The translations under genes were made by a program, and so were the position numbers. A DNA stretch of 64,000 nt from contig JARBJD010000004.1 in the NCBI GenBank assembly GCA_033064195.1, forward strand, positions 1 through 64,000, given 5' to 3'. The notes beneath the pieces were generated by a model. It had not been told where the DNA came from. It saw only the letters and a list, made by a program, of their open reading frames with translations, and searched no databases. Of the stretch, positions 31,460 through 45,092 are shown in pieces; the first letter of the stretch is position 1; each line of letters opens with the position of its first letter. Source of the DNA: Blattamonas nauphoetae (lineage: Eukaryota; Preaxostyla; Oxymonadida).

Positions 31460-34180
31460 ATGTTTCCTGGTATTTCATCTTCAACAACCACAAATTCGAT
31501 GGAAATTGTCCTCCCAGGACCAACACTTCTGAATCACGAAAATCTCTCTCATATTATCGAAAGAATCCTCCGTGAGATGGAAGTCCAGCTGAACACTCTT
31601 CCCTACTTTGTTGATAACATCTCGACTGTATTTGACAACGTTAGGACCGAGTTTCAAGTCTATCTTTTATACTATTGAGATCCTTCAGCAAATCACTCTT
31701 GCGTGTCTTCCATTAAGGGATCAGAGACAATTTGGAGCACCATTCTTATGTGTACTAGCATCACATATGGTGGAATGCGAACCCGTCACCATTTTTCGTT
31801 TGATAAGCAGTGCTTCACATTCAAATTTACGGATCGCAACCATGCCAATTGGATTGATTCGAAATAGCTGTCACGCGATCACAGTATGTTCGAAAACAAA
31901 GTAATTTGTTCATTAGTCGTGCGAGATTTATTCTAATGGGCTGAAGCTTTCCCGCAAAATTCACTGTAGTCATTCTCGTCATCTATGACACTTCTCTCTT
32001 CTCCAACCGCTCGTAGATCATTCGTGATGCCATTTCTGCCACGCAGCTGATTACGAAGGAGACAGCTCTGAGACTTCTGACCCATTTGTTTATCTTTCGT
32101 GCTTTTTCACTCTTCTGTCGAAACAGATACCAACCAGACGAAAACGCTGGATCAGCAGATCAAATTGAAGACATTTTGAACAGAGAACAACCAAAACCAG
32201 CACAATTACCACCAGATGAGGACGATGAAAACAACGGATTTTTCTCTCTCCTTGGAGACGCGCCACCCCGAAATGAAGGATGGACTGAAGAGATCAAAAA
32301 CTCTGAGGTATGAAGAGAGAACTGATATCTGAGTCCTTTTCGCACTTTCCACACACTGTAATAATTTTCCTCGCTTTCACTCTCCAATTTCAGGTGATTC
32401 CAACCATGTTGAGTTGCCTTGTCGAAACATCGTCCAGCCTCGTTCTTTCATGCCACGGGATCTTCCACGAGAACCCAGACACAGACGACAGCGTTCAAAA
32501 TGAAGACGGGAGATGGTTTGTCCCAAGAATCAGGACACACGAGGAGTCAATGTGGGTGAATCCGACCATCTCGCGCGTTGAAGAGATCACACATCAGCTT
32601 GCCGCAGAAATGGCCATCACTGAAGACGTGTGGAGTCGATTGGATAAAGACACCCTTCCGCTCTCACTGGAATGGTGCACTTTGGCAACGAACGCACTGC
32701 AGGCAGCAGTGTCTGGATTTGAAAACACAGTCTTCAACAACTGCGGAACGGATGAGATGAGGCTGTTTGTGGCCGACGCACTTCGGAACACGAGAGGTGC
32801 ACCAGAAGGGAGGAGTCGCACGTGGAAGTGTGTTCTGAGTGAGAGAGGGGAGAAGTTGTTTTGAGGATTGGAAGTGGAGTGTCTCCGTTCATTTGATCGT
32901 TTTTGGAGGATTTTGAGAATATTTGTGGATGTCTGTTTCATTTGCTGTTGATTACTTCCGATTTCATCACTTCTCACTTTCACCTCACTCTTCTTCTTCC
33001 TCTCTCCTCTCGCAGATTGTCCATCTCCCCACTCCACATGAGCTCCGCACTCATCGCAGTCTCTTCGCAGCTTCTCTACCTCTACCTCCACCTCCCCCCA
33101 ACACTCGCCTCCCTCGCCCACATGGCCTTGTTCGGCTCGCTTGCCACGCTCAACACCATCCACCTGGCAATCGACGTGTCTCTGCCAGAAGTTCCCCTCG
33201 CACTGCCTTCGGAACCAGAATGGGAAGAGACAGGAATCACCCGAATGACAGAAGCCGACTTCGAAGCCGCTCGCATCCGACAAGCCCAACTCGCTCTGGA
33301 ACACCACAACGATCAGACCGAAGCTGGGATTGATGTGGAGGCGTTAGAGGGAGCCGGATTAGGCCTCTGGGACGAGGCTGGCCGACCGTATGATCTTTCG
33401 GCAATCGATCCAGCAACCATCGTTCCCCTCCCCGACCCAATCTCCGAGCCGCTTCTCAATGACTACGGCACAGCCGCAGAGAACGCCGATCCATTTTACG
33501 AATTCGACTCGGACAACGACGATCTGTCACCACCGACGAGTCCAGGTGACACAGACAAGCTTTCAGAAGACTTGTTCAACCCGACGAACTCGACAGCCTC
33601 CATTCCGACACTTTTCGAGCTGTTGCCACTTCTCATCCCTCATCGACACTCACTCTTCACTGCACTCTGCACGACTTGCTTGGGACTTTTTGGAAACCGT
33701 GGTGATTATGTTCATCTCAACCTCGTCGTCTTGACACTCAATCTTCTTCGAGAATCGAAAGAAGTGTGGGAAAGTGTGCTTTCAACCGATGCAATCCCAG
33801 CCATCCTTCACCAACTCGCTTCTCCCCGAAGAGAGACAGAGGAAGCCAGACACACAACCGCAGTTGAGCGAGCGCTTCTCCGCCTCTCTCTGCAGATGCT
33901 CGTCTCGAGAGAACGAAAGCGGGATGGAACGATCATATCACTTGTCGCTCCCCCACTGTCGCCCACACTCAGCCTGACCATGGCACTTGTGTGCATTGCG
34001 GGACAGTCAGCCGGACCGATCGAAGAAGAGGAAGGGCCAGTTCAGAGCATGGAAATCGACAATGTCGCTGCAGCCGAGGAGCGCTTGATGATCGAACTGG
34101 TCGGAAAGGGCGTTATCAAAAGAAAAGATGCGATGGCGTTACTCAGGCTGATGGATGCGCGTGATGCGGTGTTACACTAA
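31460..34180 (+). CDS. Unidentified multi-exon gene, large helical protein
   Basis: Proposed exons 31460-31657, 31689-31883, 32017-32087, 32127-32307, 32394-32827 and 33016-34180; introns of 31, 133, 39, 86 and 188 bp. Phases agree at every junction and coding-like sequence fills each exon. The last junction (32828/33015) and any exons upstream of 31460 are uncertain. The product is mostly helical: an N-terminal part (PTLLNHENLSHIIERILREM), a region following CHAIT with IIRDAISATQL, an acidic linker (PPDEDDENNG), and a long C-terminal half with leucine-rich helices suggesting ARM/HEAT-like repeats, broken by an acidic disordered stretch near PFYEFDSDNDDL. I do not recognise the family. Confidence 0.6.
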
Positions 34181-34616
34181 GACGCTTTTTGGAGCTCATT
34201 CTTTCTTGTTTGCGATGATTCAGTTTTTATGTCCTTCGGCGTTCTTTATCCCCTTTTGGTGAAAATTCAAATCGATAGTATTCATTTCTTAAGTACAATA
34301 CGCACAATCTATCCCACTTTCCCATTCATATCCACCCCACAGAGGTCCGAGGACGAGATGAGACGTCTTGTTTGAAGCGTGAGGAGTGTATCAGCGTGAT
34401 TCGACTTCGATTGAAGTGACCGCTCGAAAATTCTGAGAAACAGAACAAACAAAAAATTCATGTGAAATGAGACACAGCGTCCAAAATCGAGTTCTGTCTC
34501 TATCGATGAAAGTGTTGAGCTGAAAAAACCCATCCGAAGCATCCACCGCCTCCAAAACCCGAAGCAGATTCTGCTTCAAATCCTCTCACGTCCGTCGAAG
34601 ATCCCGAAAGAGATGC

Positions 34617-37600
34617 TCAACCAACGTCATTCACGATTGACCGTAACGTCTCGAATGCCGATTGAGCAAATCTGAGAAGAGTGATGAGGTTCTTGAGCTG
34701 TGTGTTCAGTGCGTGGTTGTCTGATTGAATAAATTCCTCCAAACCGCTTACGAGGAGAGGGATTGAGGGTCGACCAGAAATCGCTCTGGTTGATGATACC
34801 CTCGACAGCGGCTTCGGGAGGGATGTTGTTGACATGGTATTCGCTCGGATCAACCGTGTCTGGTTCGCTGGATCGGTTTGCGGAGCTTTTTCAGAAGAAT
34901 GTGACTGTGATTGGGAGAGAGAGGCGAGTGAAGATGTTCGAGACAAAGCTGACTGGGACACAGTCTGAACACTTCCAATCAGATCGATCGCAACAGAATA
35001 CACAACCAACAACAGCGTCGTGTAGACCGCCGTATCAATTTGTTCTGGTGTGAACGCCGTGCCCTGCAGATCATGCTCTCCACTGCCCATCTGTGAAGAG
35101 AATTGGACCATGTCTTGACGGAGAAGACGGTGGATTGACTGAAGCTTGTGTGACGGAGTTTTGGATGAGTTGTGAGTGGCAGATTGTTCGAAGAGGACCG
35201 AAAACGGATGATCCGACTGCGCTTGGATCGAAGCAATGAATGACTTGAGGAACGAAGCAAATTGGATCGAAATGACGGATGGAGTCTGATTGGTCGATCT
35301 CTCAGACGAGAGTTTCCTCATCTGCTCCTCCAACACTCCTCTCTTCTCTCTCTCCTCCTTCACAAGTTCTTCTCTTTCGGCTGTCTTCGTTGCGAGTGTC
35401 TTCTCCAACCTCTCAATCGTTGCTTTCATTTTCTCCTCCATCTTCCATCTCTCCTCGTCCTTCTTTTTCAGTTCTTCTGTTGCTCGCTCCCTTTCTTCGT
35501 CAACAGCCTGTCTTGCTCGATCCAACGCAGCTTGTATCTTCACAAGATCGTCCTGCAGTTGTCGAATTTGCTCTTCTCGGGCAGTCTTCTCTTCATCATG
35601 TCTGTCCTGAATGTCTTCCATACTTTTCTGCAATTCTGTTTGTTTATCTTCGAATTCCTGACGTTGTTTGTCCAATGTTTCCTCAAGTTTTGTGATCTGT
35701 TCAACGTTGTTGCGATTTTCTGTCTCGATTTCGCTTTGTGTTTGAAGAAATCCTTCGTTTGTCCGCTTCTGTATTTCGAGTTGCTTTGTGAGGTCATTTA
35801 TCTGTGTGATCAGATCGTTCTGTGTCGTTGATGCTTTTTCGATTTCCGTGCGCAAGTCTGTATTGTCCCTCTTTTGCGCTTCAAGTTGACTGGCCAAATC
35901 AGAAATCTGGCTGTTGAGGTCCCGACGGATTTCATCTGATTTCCTCGCTTCCTCCCTCAAAGTATCTGTCTCCGCTCTCTGATTCTCCAGTTGAGCAGTA
36001 TGTCTCAATCTCTGCGTGTCAAGTTCATAACTTAATGTTTCTGCTTTCCTAGTCTCATTCTGAAGATCTTCCCGAAGGTTGTTTATCGAACCTTCGAGTT
36101 CTCCAATTCTTGTTTCGAAGATTCCCTTCCCCTTCTGCAATTCCTCGATTTTTAATTTTAGTTCAATATTCGCGTTGTTCTGAGAAGCGAGTTGTTCGAC
36201 GAGATTTTCGTTCTTTGTGCTGATACTGGCATGTTCAGCTGTTAACATGTCGAAGTTGTGTTGAAGATCTTGGTTGTTCTTCTGGAGACCTTCAATCTGA
36301 GTTTCCTGATCTCCGATCTGTGTCTTCAAGCTGGCATGGATATCGGAATAATTCTTGACTTCTTCGAGAAGGTCGTGATTGTTTGTTTTCAGTGTCTCCA
36401 ATTGAGTTGTGAGATCAGAAATCTGTTTTCTTGCTTCATCTTCACGTTGTGATATCTCATGTTCTCGCGCTCGGATTTGTTCTTCGCTTTGTCTGAGTGA
36501 GTTCTCTTTCTCACTGTTTGCAGTTTGAGAGGATCTGAGTTCGTCTTCGAGCTGCTCAATTGTTGCCTCCTTTTCTTTCAGAAGACTGTCCCTTTCTTTC
36601 AGAAGACTGTCCTTTTCATTGACTTGTCGGTCACGAATCGACAACTCTTCTTGTGTCCTCTGTTGATGAAGATCTTCAGTCTGCTTTCTCTTTTCATCTT
36701 CTTCCTTTAAGTTGTCCATGGTCTGTTTCAGGAGTTGCTCCATTCGAGTCATTTCTTCCTCCCTTTTCTTTATTTCTTCTTTTGTTTCACACATCTCCTC
36801 TCTCTCCCTCTCCATTTCATCGTTTGTGATCTGTTGCTTATCTTTTTCCCGCTCCAGCTCAGATTGAAGAGATTCAACAAGTCGACTCAGTCGTTCAATC
36901 TCATCTTCTCTCTCCTTCGATTCTTCTTTCATCTGTTGCTCCATCTCTTCCTTCTCCTGATTCTCATTTTGTTTCAAACTCAAGTCCTGTTCCCTTCTCT
37001 TTTCTTCCTCCATTTTCGTCTTTGTTTCACCGTCTTCCATTTTCGTCTTTGTTTCATCTTCTTCCCGTCTCTGTTCTTCTTTCGTTTCAAATTCTCTGAT
37101 CAATCGTTCCAGACCCTCAATCTGTGCTTTCAACTCAGAATTCTGTTTATTGAGACTGTTTTCAAGATCCACTGCTCGATTCACCTCGTCTTGCAATGCA
37201 TCATTAGATCTCTGCTGGAGTTCCAGTCGTGTTGTGAGTTCGTTGTTTTGCTGGCTTAGCTCTTCCTCTCGGTTCCTGATTGTATCGTCCTTGTCTTTGT
37301 GAAGATTGGAGTCATGCTGTGCCTGTTTTTCTTCACGCATTGTCTCAATCTCATTCAACAAATCTGCAACTTTCTGTTGCAAGTTCTCAATTTCTTGTTT
37401 AGCTTCAATCTCTTTCTTTTTTCTCAGTTCCTCCTCTTTTTGGAGTTGTTCCTTCTCAACCTTCCTTTGAGCTTCTTCACTTGCTCTATCTTCTTCTTTC
37501 CTTCTTTCCTCATTTTTACGTTCTTCTCGTAACCTTTCTTTGTCTTCAATTTCCTTTTCAAGCAGAAGTCTCATTCTGTAGGATTCTTCTTCCATTTCTT

Positions 37601-39468
37601 GTACTTGTTTTCTCATGGCTCTCAGTTCTTTCATTGTTTCTTCCTCCTCATTTTGTCGGTTAATTTCGTTTTGTTGTTCTAGTTTGTGATTATTGTCTTG
37701 AATTTGTTTCAGTTCGGAGTTTTCCTGTTGAATCGATTCCAGGGTAGTCAAAAGTTGTTCTATTTGATTTTTGAGTGCATTGTGAGCATCAATCTCCTTG
37801 TCAAGGGCGATTTTGTGAATATTTTGCTGGTTTTCGATTTCGTGCTTTCCATTTTCGATTTGATCAAGAAGGGATTGTTTCTCGGATGAATTCTCACGAA
37901 TCTCACTCAAAAGTCGTTCGTTTTCCTTTTCAAGATCGTTCAAACTTTTCTTCATTTGTGCTTGATGCAATATATCTGGCATGTCTGCAATTTGAGGACG
38001 GTCTGAAACACCGTTGGCGGCATCCACTGATTGAGTCAATATGTCTCTCTCTCTCCGTTTTTGCTCCGCTAATTCCCTTAAAAGACGCTCATTCCCTTGT
38101 TGCATCCGGATGATTTCGTTTTCTAGTCTCTTTCTTTCCGCATCGGTGCCTGCTTGCTCAGTGTCAATTGTTGGTGAAATTTGTTGATATTGTTCTTCAA
38201 CCTTCTGTTTTAGGTCCAAAATACATGCTTCTGCTTCTCGTTTCTCGGCAAGAGCTCGTTCTTTATCTTGAAGTGCTTGGTTGAGTTGTGTTTGAAGGAG
38301 ATTCATTGCTGTGACACGATCTGAGAGCTGTGCCATGATTCCTTGTTCTCGTCTGCGAAGCTCGGCAGTTTCATTGAGGAGAACAGAATTTTCTTGAGAT
38401 TCCTCCACGATCTGTTGTTGAAGAGAAGTGACTGATGATTCAAGACGGATATTTTCACTGAGAAGATGTTTCTGATCATGCGACAGAAGTTTTCTTTCAA
38501 GTTCAGCCTTTTCTTCCAGCAAACTCTCACAGGTATTCACAACTGTTTCCATTTCTGTCAGAAGTGAATGATTTTCCACTTTCACTGCATGAAGATCTTT
38601 TTGAAGTCTCTCAATTTCTTTTTCCAATTTTCTTCGTTTTTCACTCAGCTCCTGATATGCTTCGAGCTGTGAATTCGATTTCGGCGTGAATGGCGTTTGA
38701 GTTGTCCGAAGAGTGGCATTTTCGGTCTCAAGTCTGATCACCCTTCGATTTAATTCCTCAGTATGATGAATAAGATCATTTCTTTTTCGGAAAAGTGGAT
38801 TTACTCGACTAGAAGACACTGTATTTTGACTTTGTTTCTTGTGGGATGTTGGGTCTTTCTTTCTCTCAGTCATTGTGAGTGGGCGATTTTCTGATGTTAA
38901 CTGATGGAAAATGAATGTTCGAAGATAACTCAGATGATACCTGTGTTTTCGATTGTTTGAATAATTCCATCGCAAGCCGTTCGAGGTCTTCTTCATCATC
39001 ATTCCTTGGTGTCTCGAGAGACGAATAATATGTGTACTGTTTCGAGGTTGTTGGAGAGGGAGTCATTTGAGCGTTTTTTTCTGATGATTGTAAGAGAGAA
39101 TGCATCGACGGTGGACTGAGTTGCTCAGAATATGGTGTGGTTTGTTGTGGCGACTTAAACGTGTCAAGATCTCGTGATAATGTTGAAAAATAGCCTTCCA
39201 ATGAGATAAGAAGATATTCTGATGATCTTGGCGACAATTGATCCGAAGGAAGGAGTGTTGGTCCAGTTTTGTGTCGGCCGATTCCTTCTCGGTGAGGTCG
39301 CTCTGGTGTGCTTAATGCTGAAGAAATTGACTTCATCGGAGATTTGTAGGCACGTGGGAGAAGTGATGGAAAATCATATTTCAAGGCAAGACGGGCAAGT
39401 TCCTTGAAAAGAAATCAGGAGAAACACAAGACAAACAGTTTCACCGCATCGTTCTGCTCGCTTGTCAT
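34617..39468 (-). CDS. Giant coiled-coil protein (about 1,589 aa)
   Basis: Three exons: 39468-39445 (eight codons), 39402-38941 and 38900-34617, with introns of 42 bp (39403-39444) and 40 bp (38901-38940), all phase 0. A disordered Ser/Pro-rich N-terminus of about 160 residues precedes roughly 1,100 residues of nearly continuous heptad-type coiled coil rich in Glu, Lys, Gln and Arg, then a Ser-rich globular or helical C-terminus (about 200 residues). Such proteins usually are cytoskeletal, centrosomal or Golgi tethers; none can be named. The reading frame ends at 34617, but a weak 55-bp intron at 34571-34625 could join it to a further exon ending at 34391 (starting NLLRVLEAVDASDGFFQLN). The tail converges on the gene ending at 34180. 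Confidence 0.8.
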
Positions 39469-40630
39469 GTCTACTGAGGTTTTGACGTGTGAGAGGATAT
39501 GATTTAGGCATGAAAGAGGGAGATATCACGCTTCACGTTCTACTGTGATTCATCACGGGTTCGATCTCGTACCATCCTCTATCCCTGCGTATTATACAAT
39601 GCAACAAAACTACTCCTCTCATTTGGACATAATTATGTATCCGTCATATTTCGTTTCGTCAAAGCAATCCTTAATTCGACACAATCACTGACAGAAAACA
39701 ACACTTATTCAAAAACCAACACCATACATTTTATCGAGATTCTACATCAAATTTCATTGATTTCATCTCAACCTATAGTCAAATTCGCCAAATTTCATCT
39801 CATCTCCTCAAATCCACCATTTTCGAAAAAAAGTCGTTTTCATCACATCTTGCAGAACATCACATCTTTATCTAGAACTTCTCATCTGATATAAATTCAT
39901 TTTTTTCGAGTTTTAGGACATTTTAAGCGACTAATTTCTTTTAAGTCTGATTAGCACCACTATATCCCTTGAACTGAAAAAACACACTTGCCAACCAAAA
40001 ATTTCAGAACTCCACTGCCTCTCGTCTATGATGAATTTTTCCACCAGATATCCCAATTATTCGACTTTTTCCATGTCCACACGCACAATCCTGCACTATT
40101 TTTTCTTATTAGCAAAACCGATTTTTTCCAAAAATTAGACCTCCTATTTTTCGATAGCGATTTTTCACAGACATCTATTAGGGTTAGATATGTTCCTCTT
40201 GATTGGAATCGATCATCATTTGGATGAATCAAAAATCTGTCGAGCAGACTTTTCCTTTTTCAAGTTTCATGTCTCAAAATTGTGTCGTCTTTTTCTCAGT
40301 ATATTTTACGATAAAGGCAAAAATATTTATCTAAACGATTTATTCTGCCAATGACTATGAAAGAATGGAATTATAAGAAATATAATTATCTTGTAGTGTA
40401 GAAAAGTCCGACCTGATTTTGTTTCAGACATTATGAACTGAAAACGGACAAGAGAATGATACGCTGAAAATATGTCATCTATGGATTGATTTTCTACGAA
40501 TTGAGTTTTTTTGTGACAGCGGTATGCCCATATATGTCAGAAAAAATCGAGTCCGTTGTCGATCGAGTTCTACTGTCTGTTTTTCCAAAATGGAATTTCT
40601 GGCTCAACAGATAAGAGTGCTCGAGTATAT
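39469..40630. other. Intergenic AT-rich region of 1.16 kb
   Basis: Between the start of one minus-strand gene and the end of the next. No gene with motif or splice support. Homopolymer-rich TTTTT and AAAAA tracts. Confidence 0.4.
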
Positions 40631-43600
40631 TCATGGAGTGATGTATCTATTCGCATTGTCAACGTTCCCAAGTGCTTTAGGTTTACTAAAGAAAAAGGTG
40701 AATTTTTGAAGAGAAAAACAGACGTATATGGAACTGTAATCTGTCTATCATTGCGAGGATCATATCGACTGTTCCATCCAAACGATTTTTCACGATCAGC
40801 TGGTCGAATGACTGGACGTGCTCGTTTTTGTTGTCTGAGATGAGTCGGAAGGGCCTGATCAGATTCTGCCATTGACGCAGAAATGAAACTATACCGTTCC
40901 TGATCAGAAACTTCGACGACTGGAAGAGAGCGATTGAGAATTGTGGGAGACTTGGTGTAATTTGGAGGAGAGATAGTTCCCAGAAAGTCATTTTCATCAG
41001 CATTCGACGTGAATGTGGCATGATTCGGAGAAGCTGGCGAGTTGAGTGGCTGGCCTACTGGTTGCGACTGAATGACGGGAAGAGCAACCGATGGGACTGA
41101 AATAGAAGGGGCTTGAATTGCGGGAGCTGGTATGGCAGAAGTTATGGCGGGAGCAGGAATCGAAGGAGCTTGAATGACTGGACCAGCTGCAGCTGAGAAT
41201 GAGAAGGACGGAGCTCGCATGATTGGGGCTGCGATGGATGGAGCAGCGTTTGTGGGTTGGGCAATCAAAGGACCAGCGATGGATGGAGCAGCGATTGTGG
41301 GTTGAGCAATCGAAGGACCAGCGATGGATGGAGCAGCGATTGTGGGTTGAGCAATCGAAGGACCAGCGATGGATGGAGCAGCGATTGAGGGTTGAGCAAT
41401 CGAAGGACCAGCGATGGAAGGAGCAGCGATTGTGGGTTGAGCAATCGAAGGACCAGCGATGGAAGGAGCAGCGATTGTGGGTTGAGCAATCGAAGGACCA
41501 GCGATGGAAGGAGCAGCGATTGTGGGTTGAGCAATCGAAGGACCAGCGATGGAAGGAGCAGCGATTGAGGGTTGAGCAATCGAAGGACCAGCGATGGATG
41601 GAGCAGCGATTGTGGGTTGGGCAATCGAAGGACCAGCGATGGATGGAGCAGCGATTGTGGGTTGAGCAATCGAAGGACCAGCGATGGAAGGAGCAGCGAT
41701 TGTGGGTTGGGCAATCGAAGGACCAGCGATGGAAGGAGCAGCGATTGTGGGTTGGGCAATCGAAGGACCAGCGATGGAAGGAGCAGCGATTGTGGGTTGA
41801 GCAATCGAAGGACCAGCGATGGAAGGAGCAGCGATTGAGGGTTGAGCAATCGAAGGACCAGCGATGGAAGGAGCAGCGATTGTGGGTTGAGCAATCGAAG
41901 GACCAGCGATGGAAGGAGCAGCGATTGTGGGTTGAGCAATCGAAGGACCAGCGATGGAAGGAGCAGCGATTGAGGGTTGAGCAATCGAAGGACCAGCGAT
42001 GGAAGGAGCAGCGATTGTGGGTTGAGCAATCGAAGGACCAGCGATGGAAGGAGCAGCGATTGAGGGTTGAGCAATCGAAGGACCAGCGATGGAAGGAGCA
42101 GCGATTGTGGGTTGAGCAATCGAAGGACCAGCGATGGAAGGAGCAGCGATTGAGGGTTGAGCAATCGAAGGACCAGCGATGGAAGGAGCAGCGATTGTGG
42201 GTTGAGCAATCGAAGGACCAGCGATGGAAGGAGCAGCGATTGTGGGTTGAGCAATCGAAGGACCAGCGATGGAAGGAGCAGCGATTGAGGGTTGAGCAAT
42301 CGAAGGACCAGCGATGGAAGGAGCAGCGATTGAGGGTTGGGCAATCGAAGGACCAGCGATGGAAGGAGCAGCGATTGTGGGTTGAGCAATCGAAGGACCA
42401 GCGATGGAAGGAGCAGCGATTGAGGGTTGAGCAATCGAAGGACCAGCGATGGAAGGAGCAGCGATTGTGGGTTGAGCAATCGAAGGACCAGCGATGGAAG
42501 GAGCAGCGAGACCAGCGATGGAAGGAGCAGCGATTGAGCAATCGAAGGACCAGCGATGGAAGGAGCAGCGATTGAGGGTTGAGCAACAATCGAAGGACCA
42601 GCGATGGAAGGAGCAGCGATTGAGGGTTGAGCAATCGAAGGACCAGCGATGGAAGGAGCAGCGATTGAGGGTTGAGCAATCGAAGGACCAGCGATGGAAG
42701 GAGCAGCGATTGTGGGTTGAGCAATCGAAGGACCAGCGATGGAAGGAGCAGCAATCGAAGGACCAGCGATGGAAGGAGCAGCGATTGTGGGTTGAGCAAT
42801 CGAAGGACCAGCGATGGAAGGAGCAGCGATTGAGGGTTGAGCAATCGAAGGACCAGCGATGGAAGGAGCAGCGATTGTGGGTTGAGCAATCGAAGGACCA
42901 GCGATGGAAGGAGCAGCGATTGTGGGTTGAGCAATCGAAGGACCAGCGATGGAAGGAGCAGCGATTGAGGGTTGAGCAATCGAAGGACCAGCGATGGAAG
43001 GAGCAGCGATTGTGGGTTGAGCAATCGAAGGACCAGCGATGGAAGGAGCAGCGATTGTGGGTTGAGCAATCGAAGGACCAGCGATGGAAGGAGCAGCGAT
43101 TGAGGGTTGAGCAATCGAAGGACCAGCGATGGAAGGAGCAGCGATTGAGGGTTGAGCAATCGAAGGACCAGCGATGGAAGGAGCAGCGATTGTGGGTTGA
43201 GCAATCGAAGGACCAGCGATGGAAGGAGCAGCGATTGAGGGTTGAGCAATCGAAGGACCAGCGATGGAAGGAGCAGCGATTGAGGGTTGAGCAATCGAAG
43301 GACCAGCGATGGAAGGAGCAGCGATTGTGGGTTGAGCAATCGAAGGACCAGCGATGGAAGGAGCAGCGATTGAGGGTTGAGCAATCGAAGGACCAGCGAT
43401 GGAAGGAGCAGCGATTGAGGGTTGAGCAATCGAAGGACCAGCGATGGAAGGAGCAGCGATTGTGGGTTGAGCAATCGAAGGACCAGCGATGGAAGGAGCA
43501 GCGATTGAGGGTTGAGCAATCGAAGGACCAGCGATGGAAGGAGCAGCGATTGAGGGTTGAGCAATCGAAGGACCAGCGATGGAAGGAGCAGCGATTGTGG

Positions 43601-45092
43601 GTTGAGCAATCGAAGGACCAGCGATGGAAGGAGCAGCGATTGAAGGACGGAAGAAAGGAAGCGATCTGAAATGGAGGGAATGGAAACTCCAGAATGGAAG
43701 GAAATGGAAGAATGTGGAAGAGGAGATAATCTGGTGGAGAGAATGGGCGGGTTCGACGAGTGTGAACAGATACTGTTCCGACGTTCATTGGTGAATATTG
43801 AGGCGGTCTAAATCGGTTATCATCCATCATAGATGATTGGGAGCCTCGATTATTGAGTGATCTGCGAAGTTGAGATGACGAGATGGATCCAGACATCATG
43901 TTGGACATGGAAGAGTATGACTGGCGGAATGACCTGTTTGTTTCGTGATCTTGATAAGATTTATTGCCTAATGAGGATTGAGTCGAAGATCGAAGCGTTC
44001 CAAGAGGGGTAGGAGAGACTGATGGGAGGTTGAACAAGAGTTCATCTTTTCCATCTTCATTCATTCTGTCATCTTCCTCTTGCTGCTCATCGAACTCTCG
44101 CTTGAAGCTCTCAAGAATTCCCATCGCTAGACCATCAGTTCGCATTGCTTGAGCCTTATTTGGTCCTGTTTGGGCTCTCTTCTTCCCAATCTGGAGACGT
44201 TGGGATTGCCCGAGATCATCAACAGCTTTCCGGCGCCACTTATCTATTTCTGCCTTTGTAGTCGCATAATTGTCGGCAGTACGTTTTAATTCCTCCTGCA
44301 TTCGCGCTAAGTCTTCTAAATGATCGTCTCGTTCCTTTAATGTTTGCTGTATGTCCTCAATCTCCTGATATAAATCATCAATCCGTTGTTCTTCACGTAG
44401 TTTCACTCGTTCTCCTTGTTTATACTGATCTTTCATTGCGTCAGCAGAGACCACAAGTTTCGTGCGAGAAGCATCCGCCTTATCGATCTGTTTGTCTAAT
44501 AACTTGAGAGACTCATATGTTTTCTCAATATCTTCTTGCATTGATGCAATTTCTCGGCGAAGCTTCTCATTATGACTCTCAACTGATCTAGATTTGTTTT
44601 GATAGACATTTTGAAGGTTATTTTTGACTTCATTGAGACCTTGAGCAACAACTTCACGATGTTTCTACGAATATATAGAGAATGACAAGAGGAGAGCAAA
44701 CCACTAGTGATTTTGTCGTGAGAGATTCGATGAATGAGTCAAACTCGACCAAATCTTTCTTGTGACAGTTTTCCTGATCTACTACATACTGAGAGAGAAA
44801 TCTATGAGGTTATATGAAGAAAAATGAATTTTATATTTGAGAGAACAAGACACTCTAACTCCTTCGCCAAGCGCTGATGTTCAGTCGTTGTTTCTTGAAG
44901 GTATTTGAGTTGTTCATTCATTTGTCCAATATTTTGGAGAATTTTGTCAATTTCTTCCTGGTATTTTGATCGGGTAAGCTTTGACTGTTCTTGGAGCTGA
45001 TTAAGCCTGAGGAGACGGATAGTCTGAGTTCTCTCTGCTTGTCCCATCGTCATCAGGTTTGGTTCCTGAGAAGTAGTTAGACTTTGTGACAT
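40631..45092 (-). CDS. Coiled-coil protein with a 45-bp tandem repeat domain (about 1,443 aa)
   Basis: Proposed exons: 45092-44854, 44801-44705 (or 44702), 44664-40724 and 40685-40631; introns 52, about 40 and 38 bp, phases consistent. Residues 1 to about 260 are coiled coil (KLTRSKYQEEIDKILQ, then EKLRREIASMQEDIEKTY), followed by a Ser-rich linker, then about 53 units of 15 residues encoded by a 45-bp repeat (43640-41240), then a Pro/Ala-rich tail and a basic C-terminus. The last half of the array reads APSIAGPSIAQPTIA; the first half reads the same DNA in another frame (NRCSFHRWSFDCSTH) because one unit is 38 bp. A 108-bp in-frame segment just before the array (43666-43773) has splice-like borders and may be an intron. 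The frame stays open if the last intron is retained, to 40570. No family assigned. Confidence 0.7.
41236..43645 (-). repeat. 45-bp minisatellite array, about 53 units
   Basis: Units of 45 bp with two main variants (giving Thr or Ser in the peptide) in irregular order. Off-length units occur at 42486 (24 bp), 42510 (38 bp), 42548 (48 bp) and 42731 (30 bp). Only the 38-bp unit changes frame. The far-left units carry GGATGG instead of GGAAGG, so the two ends have diverged. Confidence 0.9.

Noticed and set aside
39492-39580. Possible tRNA: complementary ends AGAGGAT/ATCCTCT and a GGGTTCGATC string
   Set aside because: The D-arm has no usual GG/T8 pattern and the T-stem does not pair; 89 nt without a clear variable arm.
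40556-40843. Plus-strand frame with a WD40-like phrase (GSTDKSARVYSWSDV)
   Set aside because: It lies antisense to the last exons of the 45-bp-repeat gene, where a 38-bp intron (40686-40723) gives a clean end; no further WD repeats or partner exons exist on the plus strand.
41223-43669. Long plus-strand frames (up to 450 codons) in the 45-bp array
   Set aside because: Shadow frames of a stop-free repeat; no upstream or downstream coding sequence on that strand.
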